Assembly: GCF_007565055.1 (NCBI RefSeq)
Contig: NC_044553.1
Span: 37,153,916 to 37,217,915 of the forward strand
Source of the DNA: Rhinopithecus roxellana
Lineage: Eukaryota > Chordata > Mammalia > Primates > Cercopithecidae
Length of the DNA: 64,000 bases
Reading direction: 5' to 3'
Position numbers and translations under genes: made by a program. This document shows, piece by piece, positions 35,760 to 47,383 of the stretch; within the stretch, counting starts at the first letter, position 1, and the number at the start of each line of letters is the position of its first letter. The notes beneath the pieces are model-generated. The model was not told the DNA's origin. It did not search any database and saw only the letters and a program-made list of their open reading frames with translations.

Positions 35760-38700
35760 TTCATGAGAAACAAGTCAGAAACTAGGAAGTCTCTAGACTG
35801 CCTTTTGGTTAATGGACTTACTGGCCCTCATCTGACATCCTTCACTCTGGTGAAGAACAGAACCTCTCTAAACTAAATCACAGTGAAGGGCTCACATTAA
35901 TTCAATCAGCTGGAGTAGTCACTTCCAGTCCTTTCAATCTAGGGAGAATATCGCTGGGCTTGTCTAGGGAGCTCATTTTCCATCTAGACCTCAGGAACAG
36001 AGATAGTGGCCAGGAAAGCTTTCGGGCTTCTGTCTCCCCACAACGCAAATCTGTCTGACAGTGTCACAAACTTTATTCTCTTTTCTACCCCCCAGCCTTA
36101 ATTTAGTGTTCTAGTGTCTGAAAGACAGTTCTACAGCTAGTAAATGGCCTATGAATAGTAATTTATCTACAAAGAACTAATTTTGGATAATTATCAGGGG
36201 AACAAATTAAATTTCCCTCTGAGATTAATTTAATCACACTATTTTTTTTTTCTCCAAGGTGTTTAGAGGCATATAACATTTTAAATAGTTGCAATAAAAT
36301 GTTTACTTTCTTTTCGTGACATCTAAAAAAGGACTGAAAATACAGACAGAAAGAGAGAGAGAAAAAGACCTAGTATATGCCTTCTCCAGAGAGAAAAGAA
36401 GAAGACATACAAAAGAGAAAAAGAAAAGAAAGCAAACACTGTGTTTCAGTGGGACTTCCCTGGGGCATCCCTAATGATCTGTTTGCCTCCTATCTCTGCT
36501 GGGCCGGAGCTCATCTACGCCGCCTCCTTTTCAATCAACTGGGGATCTAGGGAGTCAGCCCTCAGCTTTGGTCCACGAATTCATCTCAGCCTGAGCTTTC
36601 GGGATCTTGTATGATCAGAGTGGGCATTTCTTTGAGTTGAGGTGGAAGCTGGCTTGTTCAAGCCCATTTCCTGAACTACAGGGGATTCTTTGGACAACTT
36701 AGTACAGGTGGACTTCTTTGTTTATTAGGTCTGAAAATCAGACCATGTTCATGCTGCTGTGTAGTCTGGGAACTAAGCCAAATTTCAAGACTTCAGTGTT
36801 TACAGCAGTAAGAAAGACACAACAGAAAAGTCCAGTTAATGAGGAAAGGCACCCATAAAGAATTGCCCAAAGAACCAAAGAGTTGTAATAGCACACTATA
36901 CACAGTCTAATCCTCCCTAGCACTCTACTTCTTATACTAGAGTTCTACATAAATAACACCACCTCAGGGGTAGCTACGCAATTTTCTCCCGAACCCCTAA
37001 GGATCAGATGGAAAAAGTGCATGCAATTGTGAGCACTATCTGCCATGCCCAGGGGGTACTGGAGCAACTGGGACCCTGATCCACTCATGAAGGTGTTCTC
37101 CCACAACAGTCCTAGCCTTTCCTGGTCTCCAGCCCCTTCACAGCCAGGACTGGGGAGTAACTCTACATTCAGACAAACCCACAACACCTGGCTTTGTGTT
37201 TTTTGTTTGCTGAGTGGCTTTTGTTTGGGAGTAGAGGTGTTGAGAGGGAGAGAAGACTGGGAAATACAGAAGGAAAATTCTCTACATGGGGCAGGTAGTG
37301 GAAGGCAGGGGAAAGAAGAGTTTTAAAGCATCTTCTATCATTAAAACATATCAATAATAATCTATGAATAAAGTACCACTCTTTAATTTTTGTGATTATA
37401 TCATGCACAACGGGTTTGATGAATTTTCACCAAATTTGAGGTTATGCTTGAGCTAGTCTGAGTTAAATAAAGACTATCATAAATTTGCTTTGTGGGACTG
37501 ACAATGACGTTCCCTGATTACATATACAAAAATAGGCATTTGTCTTCTGTAGGAACTAACACGGAGATTCAATAAGAAGCCCAGGTGGATGCTGAGCAGA
37601 GCAAGAGCTGCACGGTGAGAAGATGCACAGTGAGTCTCCAATCAAAACTCACTAGGCCAGATCCTCTAAGTCACTGAACTGATTTGCAATTGAGCCACTT
37701 CTACGGGAACAACTCTAAGTACCAGGCTCCAAGTCAAATAACAGTGTGACTTAGTTGTTAATAGTTAATGATCCACCAGAGCATCACTAGGAAGGCCAGC
37801 TAGGAACAACTGTAAATGTACAAAACTGTGAAACAAAGCAAACCAGATCCTTTCCCCTGTTCCATGAATGAATGAATGAATGGCTCTAGCTGCAGCTCCT
37901 GAACCTCCTCCACCATCTCATTTCACTGCCTTCATAATCCTATTCCCTAGTGCATTCCTCATCCACGTTCCTCTTCCTGATTCACTCCATCTGGCATAAG
38001 GGTTAGAAAACAAAGGTCATCCAGACACTTATGCAAGTGTGTCAGTTTTCCAGGAGGAAGAAGCCAGAGAAGTCAGAGGGTCTGGAGGAACAAAATCAGG
38101 AGGCTTGTCAGAGGAATAGATAGATGATTGTGCCCTGTATCCCTCCCTCTGAGGGTCACCAGGGGTGCTATCAATGACACAAGGAACTTGAAGGGCTGGA
38201 GGAGGCAAAACCTAGGGGTCTGTGGCCTGAGCCCTTTTTTAGAAACTGGTTTTCCCCAAATGGTTAATATTTCTTGTTATAAGTCCACAAGACATCTAGC
38301 CTGCTTTAGGTATTCTCTTCCCACAATTGTCATTTCCAGTACTGTAAAATGAGTTGCCCTCAGTAAGGAAACTGAAACCCAGAAAGGCTAAAAGGCACTT
38401 GCCTTGGCTGAGCCAGAGCCATGGCCCACAGCATCCCCTGGGTTTCTAGGAAATTTTCTGATTCCAGAACTAAAGAAAAGATGCCACTAGGAAGGAAGAA
38501 GGGAAGGAAGGAGGGAAGGCAGACATGCTGTACTGAAAGGAACTACTTATATGACAAGACCGATCACCTCAAGCCTTAAACTTAATACACACAGGTTAAG
38601 AACAAAGACCTTCCTCACAAACCCGGTTTCAGAAAAGCTTCAAGAACTTCTTGAAGACATTTTTCCTAAAAAATCTACTCATATTCACCACAATGAAACA

Positions 38701-39035
38701 ACAATCCAGTTAAATAATACTTGAGTGAGTGCAATTTTCCCAAGAGATATTTAGGAAAAAGTGAGGGCTCAGAGTTCTGAATCTGAAAAGTATTCCATGT
38801 TTTATCAACTAAGTGACCTTTCTCTTAATTCCTCCAATCCTTCATTTCTCCCATGTAAATTTGCATGGGAATACCTACCATGCAGAGTTGTTGTGAAGAT
38901 GAAATGAGATAATACATGTAAAGTGCCTAGCACTGTGCTTGATAATTACACACTTTCCCCGTCCTGCCCCCACCACCACCTCTTTGCTTTTGCCAAAATT
39001 TTCCAGGCACTACTAACTAAAATAAGACGAAAGAA
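35760..39035. other. Intron with minor simple repeats
   Basis: A purine-rich GA tract at about 36340-36440, (GAAT)n at 37864-37881 and (GGAA)n-like at 38488-38519. A MIR in plus orientation lies at about 38800-38955 ('gaagatgaaatgagataata' then catgtaaagtgcctagcac). No exon was found. Confidence 0.6.
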
Positions 39036-39039
39036 TCAG

Positions 39040-39515
39040 TTCAGAACTTCTGAAACTCAAATATGTATATGAATCATTTGGAGTTTTGTTAAAATGCAGT
39101 GATAAACCAGTAGTTTTGTGGTGGGGCCTGAGATTCTGTATTTTTTTTTTTTTTGAGACAGACTCTCGTTGTGTCGCCCTGACTAGAGTGCAGTGGCTTG
39201 ACCTCGGCTCACTGCAAGCTCTGCCTCCCAGGTTCACGCCATTCTCCTGCCTCAGCCTCCCAAGTAGCTGGGACTACAGGCGCCCACCATCATGCCTGGC
39301 TAATTTTTTGTATTTTTAGTAGAGACGGGGTTTCACCGTGTTAGCCAGGATGGTGTCGATCTCCTGACCTCGTGATCCTCCCGCCTCGGCCTCCCAAAGT
39401 GCTGGGATTACAGGCATGAGCCACCGCGCCCGGCCGAGTCTGCATTTCTAACAAGCTCTAGGTGAGGCCAATGATGCTGGTCTGTCTGTGGACCACACTT
39501 CAAGAAGCAGAGTAT
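39040..39515. repeat. MER5A-type (hAT-Charlie), split by an AluY
   Basis: Left part 'atgaatcatttggagttttg' to 'gtggggcctgagattctg'. Right part 'tctgcatttctaacaagctc' to 'gaccacacttcaagaagcag'. The two are continuous once the Alu is removed. Confidence 0.8.
39144..39435 (-). mobile_element. AluY, full length, sense with the gene
   Basis: Poly(T), then a complete reverse Alu with AluY features ('ctcactgcaagctctgcctc', 'accgtgttagccaggatggt'). Flanking duplication about GAG(AT)TCTGTATTT / GAGTCTGCATTT. Confidence 0.96.
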
Positions 39516-39584
39516 TAAAGAGCTCTAAGAGTTTTGATAGGCACAGATTGCTGTGATATAGGAAAGGCTGCATGCAGCTTTTTC

Positions 39585-39883
39585 TGTTTTTTTTGAGACG
39601 GAGTCCCGCTCTGTCGCCCGGGCTGGAGTGCAGTGGCCAGATCTCAGCTCACTGCAAGCTCCGCCTCCCAGGTTTACGCCATTCTCCTGCCTCAGCCTCC
39701 GAGTAGCTGGGACTATAGGCGCCCGCCACCTCGCCCGGCTAGTTTTTTTTTTTTTTTTATTTGTTAGTAGAGACGGGGTTTCACCGTGTTAGCCAGGATG
39801 GTCTCGATCTCCTGACCTCGTGATCCGCCCGTCTCGGCCTCCCAAAGCGCTGGGATTACAGGCTTGAGCCACCGCGCCCGGCC
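39585..39883 (-). mobile_element. AluYRa/AluMac-type (Old World monkey lineage), sense with the gene
   Basis: Complete reverse-orientation young Alu. Diagnostic-looking words are 'gtggccagatctcagctcac', 'cacctcgcccggctagtttt', 'gatccgcccgtctcggcctc' and 'ggattacaggcttgagccac'. Flanks are a perfect 14-bp duplication, CATGCAGCTTTTTC, at 39571-39584 and 39884-39897. I associate these bases with cercopithecoid AluYRa subfamilies (from memory). Confidence 0.9.
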
Positions 39884-39897
39884 CATGCAGCTTTTTC

Positions 39898-41045
39898 AAA
39901 AGCTGATGTAAGTTAAATTAGTACAAATCTAAGGGAGTCCCATTTGTGCACTAGAGACTATGAACCTTAGGAGGTACTGGATTCCCCCAGTAGGCTGTGG
40001 AGTCGAATCAGTGTCACAGGTGAAACATTGAAATGCCTTACTCCAGGATTTAGGCTAGAAGTACGACGTGCCCTTTTGACTCAGCTGAAGATATATTTCT
40101 AGACTTCGTTTTCAATCCTTTAAGTTATATTGGATGGGGAAAAAAATAAGTGAAAAATCAGATGTTTTTCCCTGCATTTTCAATTTAAGCTCTGGCAAAT
40201 AAAAAGATCAGATCAAGCATCAAGTTGGAAAACAAAGGAACCATGGAGGAAATTCCACAGGTATGTGGAAGCAAGGAGGAGCACAGCAGGCTAAGGAGAA
40301 GGAACAGGGATCAAAGAAATTCTTATTTTTAACAAATGTACATCCCAAAATGCACAGGCATCATTTGCACAGGCAATAGCATATAGGCCCTGAATGGTTT
40401 CAGGAATTTAGTAATAACTATTAGTTGATAAAACATAAATTCAAAACTATTCCAATGTCAAAATACCTTATTGATTTCAATAAGCCTATATAAAATTCAC
40501 ATTTGAATTAAAGAAACAACAAAAATTAACTGCTTTTCATATTTAAAGCATTCAATTCCAATATACCCTGGAAGCACTTTTCAGTGAGATCATCATCTTC
40601 TTCAGTCAGTTTAGGTTTAGATCTACTTAAATGTGACTGGCACGTGACTTTCTGAGTAGCCAAATGGTTCCCCAAATCCAGACAGGGATTCAAAGTACAG
40701 TGCAAATTGGGAAGCTTTCAAGCCAAGTCAGGTCATTTTCACACTACATAAATGAAACATGGTATGTTACCATTATTTCACTCTCTTTGAAAGATATTTA
40801 TTACCAATGTGAACAACTTTAAGAAATGCATTTATCTCTTCCTAGAAAATTGTCTTCCTTACCCAGATACAGTGAAAATGTTTATTATAAGCTAACATTA
40901 CTTAACTTTGTAATGTCTTATACTGTTATTTCATTTATGCGTGTGAAATAATCTCAGAATTCCAAGAGCTCCTGAAGGGCTGAGACCTTATACGTTTTTA
41001 AGTGTCTAGAGCATTTAACAAAGTGATAAGCAAGAATTACTCAAT
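39898..41045. other. Intron, no recognised feature
   Basis: Mixed AT-rich sequence. I see nothing I can name. Confidence 0.6.
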
Positions 41046-41050
41046 ACATG

Positions 41051-41457
41051 CAATATAGTTTGGATGTGTGTCCCCACCCAAGTCTCATATTGAAATGTAA
41101 TCTCCAGTGTTGAAGGTGGGGCCTAGTGGGAGGTAATTGGATCACGAGGGTGGTTTCTCAGGAATGGCTTAGCACCATCCCCCTTGGTACTGTCCTTACA
41201 ATAGTGAGTTCTAGTGAGATCTTGTCATTTAAAAGTGTGTGTCACCTTCCCACTCACTCTCTAGCTCCCACTTTCACCATGTGATGTGCCTGTTCTCCCT
41301 TCACCTTCTACCATGATTGGAGGATTCCTGAAGCCTCCCCAGAAGCAGATGCTGCTGTGCTTCCTGTACAGTCTTATAGAACCGAGCCAATTAATCCTCT
41401 TATAAATTACTCAGTCTCAGGTACTTCTTTATGGCAATGCAAGAACAGTCTAAGACA
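41051..41457 (+). mobile_element. MSTD/MLT1A-type (ERVL-MaLR) solo LTR
   Basis: About 407 bp from 'caatatagtttggatgtgtg' to 'acagtctaagaca'. Perfect 5-bp duplication ACATG (41046-41050, 41458-41462). The usual TG start has become CA. Confidence 0.9.
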
Positions 41458-41462
41458 ACATG

Positions 41463-43590
41463 GCTGACAAACCCAACTGAAAAAAATACAAAATAATATA
41501 TGAGAGGAAGACAATTCCACTTATGAGAAAATAACATGAGTTAATATAATTTTTCATAATTAATGACACATCACAATAATTTTCAGTACATAACCTACAG
41601 AAGTTCTTTTGCCAAAGGAAGATAGGCACTAGCATAAATATAGATTTTTCACATTATTTAGCACAACATGCAGTTTATTAATTTTCTCATATCGGAGTGC
41701 AAGGGAGAAAAAAATCAAATATTCTGTTAGCTAATTTTCTCACCTAGAAAAGCATTTCTTTTTCTGCAAAGCATTGTAAAGAAGTTCAGCTCACTTGTGC
41801 TTCTAACCTCAAAAACGTCTTTCTTAGGACAATGGCGTTTTTGTGGTATTGGGTCTACAAGAGTCTTTGAAATATCACACATGGTACTAAGTGGTTTGCA
41901 AGAATCATAGGGATATGACTTGGGGAGGAATCTTCAAAGTTCAGTTATTCATTCTATCCTTCTGCCTCCATACATGTAGAAGTAATCTAAACCACCACTA
42001 TAATAGATGTCTTTAAAAAAAAAAAAAAAGCCTTTCTGCTTATTAAGACAAAGAGCAATATTACTACATAATTAAACAAAAATTGGGCTGCCAGCAAGGA
42101 CAGTTCATTATGGAAACTAGAAATAGTTAAGTAAACAACATGTAATGATTAATGGCCCAACAGCAACCTATAGGGAGGTCTCTAGTGATAAGATGCATGG
42201 CTATGTTCTTAATTGTGTTGTGCTCAGTATTTTTATTACTAACTTAGATCAGTGATTAATCCAGGTTGCCCATTAGAATCACTAGGGGAGCTTTAAGAAA
42301 AAAAAACAAAATGCCTGGACTCCACCCCTAAAACTCTGATTTAACTGACCCATTTGTTTAACTATCAATGACAATGCAGAGATATGCTAAGTCCGCATAG
42401 ATACAATAATAAAAGGAATAGTTTAATGACAGAGTAAGTGCCTATTATGTGCCAACAAGCCCTATGACAAGCAAGATATGGAGATAAATGTGACACAGTT
42501 CTTGTTATTAACAATAAAAATAAAATTAAGATGAGATTAATAGATTCAACAGTCATTGAAAAGATAGTGCAGTCTTAGACTGTGTTAATCATCTTTCTCT
42601 ACTTCAAGATGGTCAAATAAATTCTAGACTATTGTGTTTGACTTTGGAGGAACCCACTTGAAGAAGTTATAGAAAAGCTGAGGCTCTTTGAATAGAAAAG
42701 GAATAGCAGGTGATTTTCCTGGAGACCTCTTTATTCAATGAATTCGTGTTTGATAATTTTAAACACAAATATCAGAAGTGTTATTGCATGAAACAGATGA
42801 CATGTTTGCTCTGCTTTGGTCTCTGAAGAAAAGCTAAAACAATGGAAAGTAAAGCAAGAGAATATCAATTTGGCTCAACTGATGGAAAAATTACCTAATG
42901 ATTAAAACTACTCAAACACAGAAAAGGCTGTTTGGGGAGGTAATGAGGTCCCCTCTTCTAGAGGGATATAAGCACAGACAGGATATGGAGTTGGTTAGAA
43001 TTCTGTAAAGAGAGTTGAATGGAAAAGCTTTAAAGGATAATTCCACACTGAAATTCCACAGTGTATTATAGTTAGGCTAATTTCCTTGCAGTACCTAAGA
43101 AATCAGGTTTTTCCTTTTGTATAAAGAAAAAAGCCCTTCTTCTCTAAACTTTTGGACAATTGGGACACAATGATGTCACCATCTATTACATACCTAGATG
43201 ACACCTGAACAGCCACATCTGTAATGATGTGAATTGACAACCAAGGAGCACACATAAAACCCAATACAATTAGGACTGCTAGAGACACCAAGTCAAGGGT
43301 ATCAGGAGCTAGAGCTTTAGATCACCCATCTTGGCATGTGACTCTGATTGCTGTCTTCTGCTTAATACCTCTGAGAATAGTCTTTCATTATTCAAGCAAA
43401 AACATTCTTACAAAACTGTATATACTTCCTCACAACTACAGCCTTTACCCCTGTGCACACACTCGTGCAATATGCATAGATTTATTGACACATATATAGC
43501 CCAAGTCTTGGATCATTTTTAAAGTATTAAAGTATTTTCAAGTTTAATGCCTAAGTAGCTTACTTTTGAAATAAACCTGCAAATTGTATA
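41463..43590. other. Intron with small repeat fragments
   Basis: A MER5-type fragment at about 42250-42350 ('agaatcactaggggagcttt', ctccacccctaaaactctgattt) and an L2-like fragment at about 42430-42520. (A)n at 42014-42029. Otherwise unassigned. Confidence 0.55.
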
Positions 43591-43595
43591 CTTGA

Positions 43596-44015
43596 TGTAT
43601 TAGTCTATTCTCATGCTACCATAACAAAATACCTGAGACTGGTAATTTATAAAGACAAGAGGTTTAACTGGCTCATGGTTCTGCAGGCTGTACAGGAAGC
43701 ATAGAGGCTTCTGCTTCTGGGGAAGCCTCAAGAAACTTGCAACCATGGCAGAAGGCAAAGGGGAAGCAGGCATATCTTACATGGTTGAAGCAGGAGAAAA
43801 AGAGAGAGGGAGGAGGTGCTACACACTTTTAAACAACCAGATCTCAGGATAACTCACTCCCACTATCATGAGAACAACACCGAGGGGATGGTACTAACCG
43901 ACTCATGAGAACTTCATCCTCATAATCCCATCACCTTCTACTACGCCCCACCTCCAACACTAGTGATTACAATTCGACGTGAGATTTGGTGGGAACACAG
44001 ATCCAAATCATATCA
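43596..44015 (-). mobile_element. MST/THE1-class (ERVL-MaLR) solo LTR
   Basis: 420 bp, reverse orientation, from 'tgtattagtctattctcatg' to 'acacagatccaaatcatatca' (tail). Perfect 5-bp duplication CTTGA (43591-43595, 44016-44020). Confidence 0.95.
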
Positions 44016-44020
44016 CTTGA

Positions 44021-45729
44021 TCATTGCTATGAGAGCAGATTTTAAGTGTTCCCATCACAAAAAAAAAAATAAGTTATGTGAGACAAGGCTCGATTTAGCC
44101 ATTTTGTAATTTATACATATTTCAAAATATCACGTTGTGTACTATAAATAGATATAATTTTTATTTGTCAAAAAAAGAAACTACATAGAAAGTCAGGTCT
44201 AAAATGTGACAGTAATCTGGGCACTAGTTTCATAATAGTGGACGTGAATGTAAGACTACCTTGTTACATAAATCATTTGACCTTTCAACAACAAAATGTA
44301 CAATAGGATTGTTATCATCTTTTAGCAATATGATTCCCAGAACCAGACAATTTGCTCCAGTAAAGAAGATTGCAAAACAAGATAAAAACCACTTTGAAAC
44401 CGTTGGGGTTCATGGTTTTTCCGTTAACCTCTCAATTGTTACTAAACTTGCCCAATTTCATCCACACAGTTGATTTATGGATTATTTTCATGAACTATTT
44501 GCCAGCAAAGGAAACTGCATTTATAGTTCCTTCTTCACAGTAACTTACTCTTCTTTCTATGTCATCTTTTTATTTTTCAATCTTACATTTATTCCATTAT
44601 AGCCAAGCTATAATAGAGCAAAATTCTATCATCAAATATTGCTTATTTTAACTCTTACAATTCCAGTTACGTATTGCTTGCACACTTTTCAGTTTTGTAA
44701 CACTGCAGTGAAGAAAGTAAAAGTAAAAACAAATAAATAAGCCAAATCTGTATTTTTTTTACTTAAAATTTACTTCTCAAAGCAGATGGAATGGGAACTA
44801 GTTTATGAAATTATCTCAAGCCTGGAACAGGTAAATAACAAACAAATACCTCAGAAAACTTACCTAGATTCTTTAATTACTTTAATGTGCCATTTTAGAA
44901 CATTTAGGAATAGAAATTCAGAGGCCAGGAAAAAAAAAAAAGATTAAAACAAGCAAACTAAATTAGGGCAACAAGAAATCAGACAGAAGCTTAGCCAAAG
45001 AATAACACTATTTAAACAAATCAGATGTCAAAAAGATTAAAAAAATTTATGCTTTCCTGCTCTTGAATCCAGAAAGAAAATGAATTTGAGAGATATCCAA
45101 AAAATATCTTTTCTCCTACAAGTAAATTATTTATAAAGAAAAATTAAAACCTTTGCCATGTCAAACTTAGAATAACATACACAGATATTAACAGCACACA
45201 AAATAGAAGCCATTTTCAATGTTTGCTAAAAAGCCACTGTTACTATGGTGAGGCCCCAATACAAAAAAGCAACAACTAACAACCAGAAAGCCATAACAAA
45301 TGCAAGTTACTGGTGCTTTCCATGACTAATTCCAACTTGTCACACTGCTTGTCATCATCTGTACTCTTTAGTTGGTGCATGCGGTCATCAGGCCTATAGA
45401 TGAGGAGCCACATCATGTGGGCAGTACAGCCATGCTGCTCAAGAAGAATAGAGACTCAAATGTCCCATCAGTCTGGGGATGTGTTTCAACACGGTGACAT
45501 CCCAAGAGTCCCCCAAAGGAAATATTCAGAGTTTTATCTTTCCATGGATTTTAAATACATATCTGAAAAGCCAAAATATGTGAAAAGATTGATTTAAAAA
45601 ATAGTTGACCAAATTTCAGTGAGCCTGAAAGCTTTCACACTGCTTCTCTTCTCTTTATTGCAAGCTATTAATTGAATTAGCTCTACCCAACTCCCTCTTT
45701 TTTTACAGTTTTTTTCTGCCTTCTGACTT
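44021..45729. other. Intron, no recognised feature
   Basis: AT-rich, with an A-run at 44930-44941. No family is recognised. Confidence 0.55.
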
Positions 45730-45747
45730 TCAAACCTCAACTTTCTT

Positions 45748-46177
45748 TTTTTTTTTTTTTTTTTGTCTTTGAAGATTTTATTCTTCATAATCAAATTTTA
45801 CATAAAGCCAATCCCAATACCAACTTAGGGTGATAATATAGGACAGTAACAGCAGCTGAATTTCGTGTTTTAAAGCAAACCTGCATTTTGATTTTTTTTC
45901 CAATTATTTCATTCTTTTTTTTTCTTTTTATTATACTTTAAGTTCTAGGGTACACGTGCACAACATGCAGGTTTGTTACATATGTATACATGTGCCATGT
46001 TGGTGTGCTGAACCCATTAACTCATCATTTACATTATCTCCCCCCCCTACAATAGGACCCAGTGTGTGATGTTCCCCTTCCTGTATCCAAGTGTTCTCAT
46101 TGTTCAATTCCCACCTATGAGTGAGAACATGCGGTGTTTGGTTTTCTGTTCTTGCGATAGTTTGCTGAGAATGATAG
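45748..46177 (-). mobile_element. L1 insertion with 3' transduction (two poly(A) tracts)
   Basis: Read on the minus strand: about 248 bp of L1 3' end (46177-45930) ends at the L1 poly(A) (45929-45915). Next come 150 bp of non-L1 sequence (45914-45765), then a second poly(A) of 17 (45764-45748). The whole is bracketed by the perfect 18-bp duplication TCAAACCTCAACTTTCTT (45730-45747 and 46178-46195). The passenger has AATAAA at 45782-45777, about 12 bases before the second poly(A). The insertion point TTTCTT/AAAA suits the L1 endonuclease. It is flanked by unassigned intron. Confidence 0.9.
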
Positions 46178-46195
46178 TCAAACCTCAACTTTCTT

Positions 46196-47043
46196 AAAAA
46201 ATTAAAACTGCTTTCTTGAGGTCCTCCAGTTACTTCCTTCTATTAAAGATGCTTTCCCTTAGTTCTCAACCTCATGGGCACCTACCATTAGACCTGTTCA
46301 CCACTCCCTCTTTCCTGAGACATTCCCTTCCTTAACACTTTCCTCCACTGTCCTCTCTTCGTTCACCTCAATATTTGCTGTCCTCTGCTCCTTAAGTTCT
46401 TTCCCTCCCACTCTCTAACAAACTGAGTTTCCACCCCATACCTCACATTTAGCAAGTTCCATCACTGTTTAACAAGCCCCACTTCTCTCCTAGCTTAAAG
46501 CCAAATATGCTTCCAGCCGATATTCCTAAGTCTACGGCTCCCACCACACCCAACTTCTGTTCCATATTAACCTGGACATTTCCATTTGGGGATTTGGCCT
46601 ATTTTATATGGAGGACAAATAAAATCCCTTTTCACTTTGTGACTCCCCAGCTCCTGAGAGCCAATGACCTCATGTTTAAATTCTTCTTTTAAATAGTATG
46701 GTGCCACCTACCCAAGCCATAATTTCTCATGACACACTCTCACCTCCCTTAGCCTGTAGTCTAAGGTCCAACTACAAGCTTTTGCTCCTGCCTCTCCTTG
46801 TTAACACTGGTGGTACAAATAAACAAACAAGGCAAGAATCATTTCCCATTCCCTCTGGCAAGACTTCCTGAAACATTTTCACATACTTTGAGCTCTCCTT
46901 TCCCTAGCATTTACAGGCCACATCACAAAATTAGAATTTTGCAGCACCTTTTCATTCTTACCTATTATTAGTTTCATTCTAGTGTGCTGGGCTTCTCTTC
47001 CTAAGTAGATTATATTTGCTCCTTGAAAATAGAAAGCAGAATT
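46196..47043. other. Intron, pyrimidine-rich, unassigned
   Basis: C/T-rich with 'cccttccttaacactttcct' and similar words. It may be an old L2 or unique sequence; I cannot decide. Confidence 0.5.
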
Positions 47044-47054
47044 TGTACCCCCTT

Positions 47055-47058
<4 letters not shown>

Positions 47059-47092
<34 letters not shown>

Positions 47093-47368
47093 AGAGTCTT
47101 GCTCTGTCGCCGGGGCTGGAGTGCAGTGGCACAATCTTGGCTCACTGCAAGCTCCGCCTCCCGGGTTCACACCATTCTCCTGTCTCAGCCTCCCAAGCAG
47201 CTGGGACCACAGGCGCCCGCCACCACGCCCAGCTAATTTTTTGTATTTTTAGTAGAGATGGGGTTTCACTGTGCTAGCCAGGATGGTCTCCATCTCCTGA
47301 CCTCATGATCCGTCAGCCTCAGCCTCCCATAGTGCTGGGATTACAGGCGTGAGTCACCGTGCCCGGCC
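47059..47368 (-). mobile_element. AluY, full length, sense with the gene
   Basis: Long poly(T) of more than 30, then a complete reverse AluY. Perfect 15-bp duplication TGTACCCCCTTTCTT at 47044-47058 and 47369-47383. Confidence 0.97.
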
Positions 47369-47383
47369 TGTACCCCCTTTCTT

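Noticed and set aside
45594..45794. Lys-rich minus frame
   Set aside because: The lysines come from the second poly(A) of the L1 transduction.
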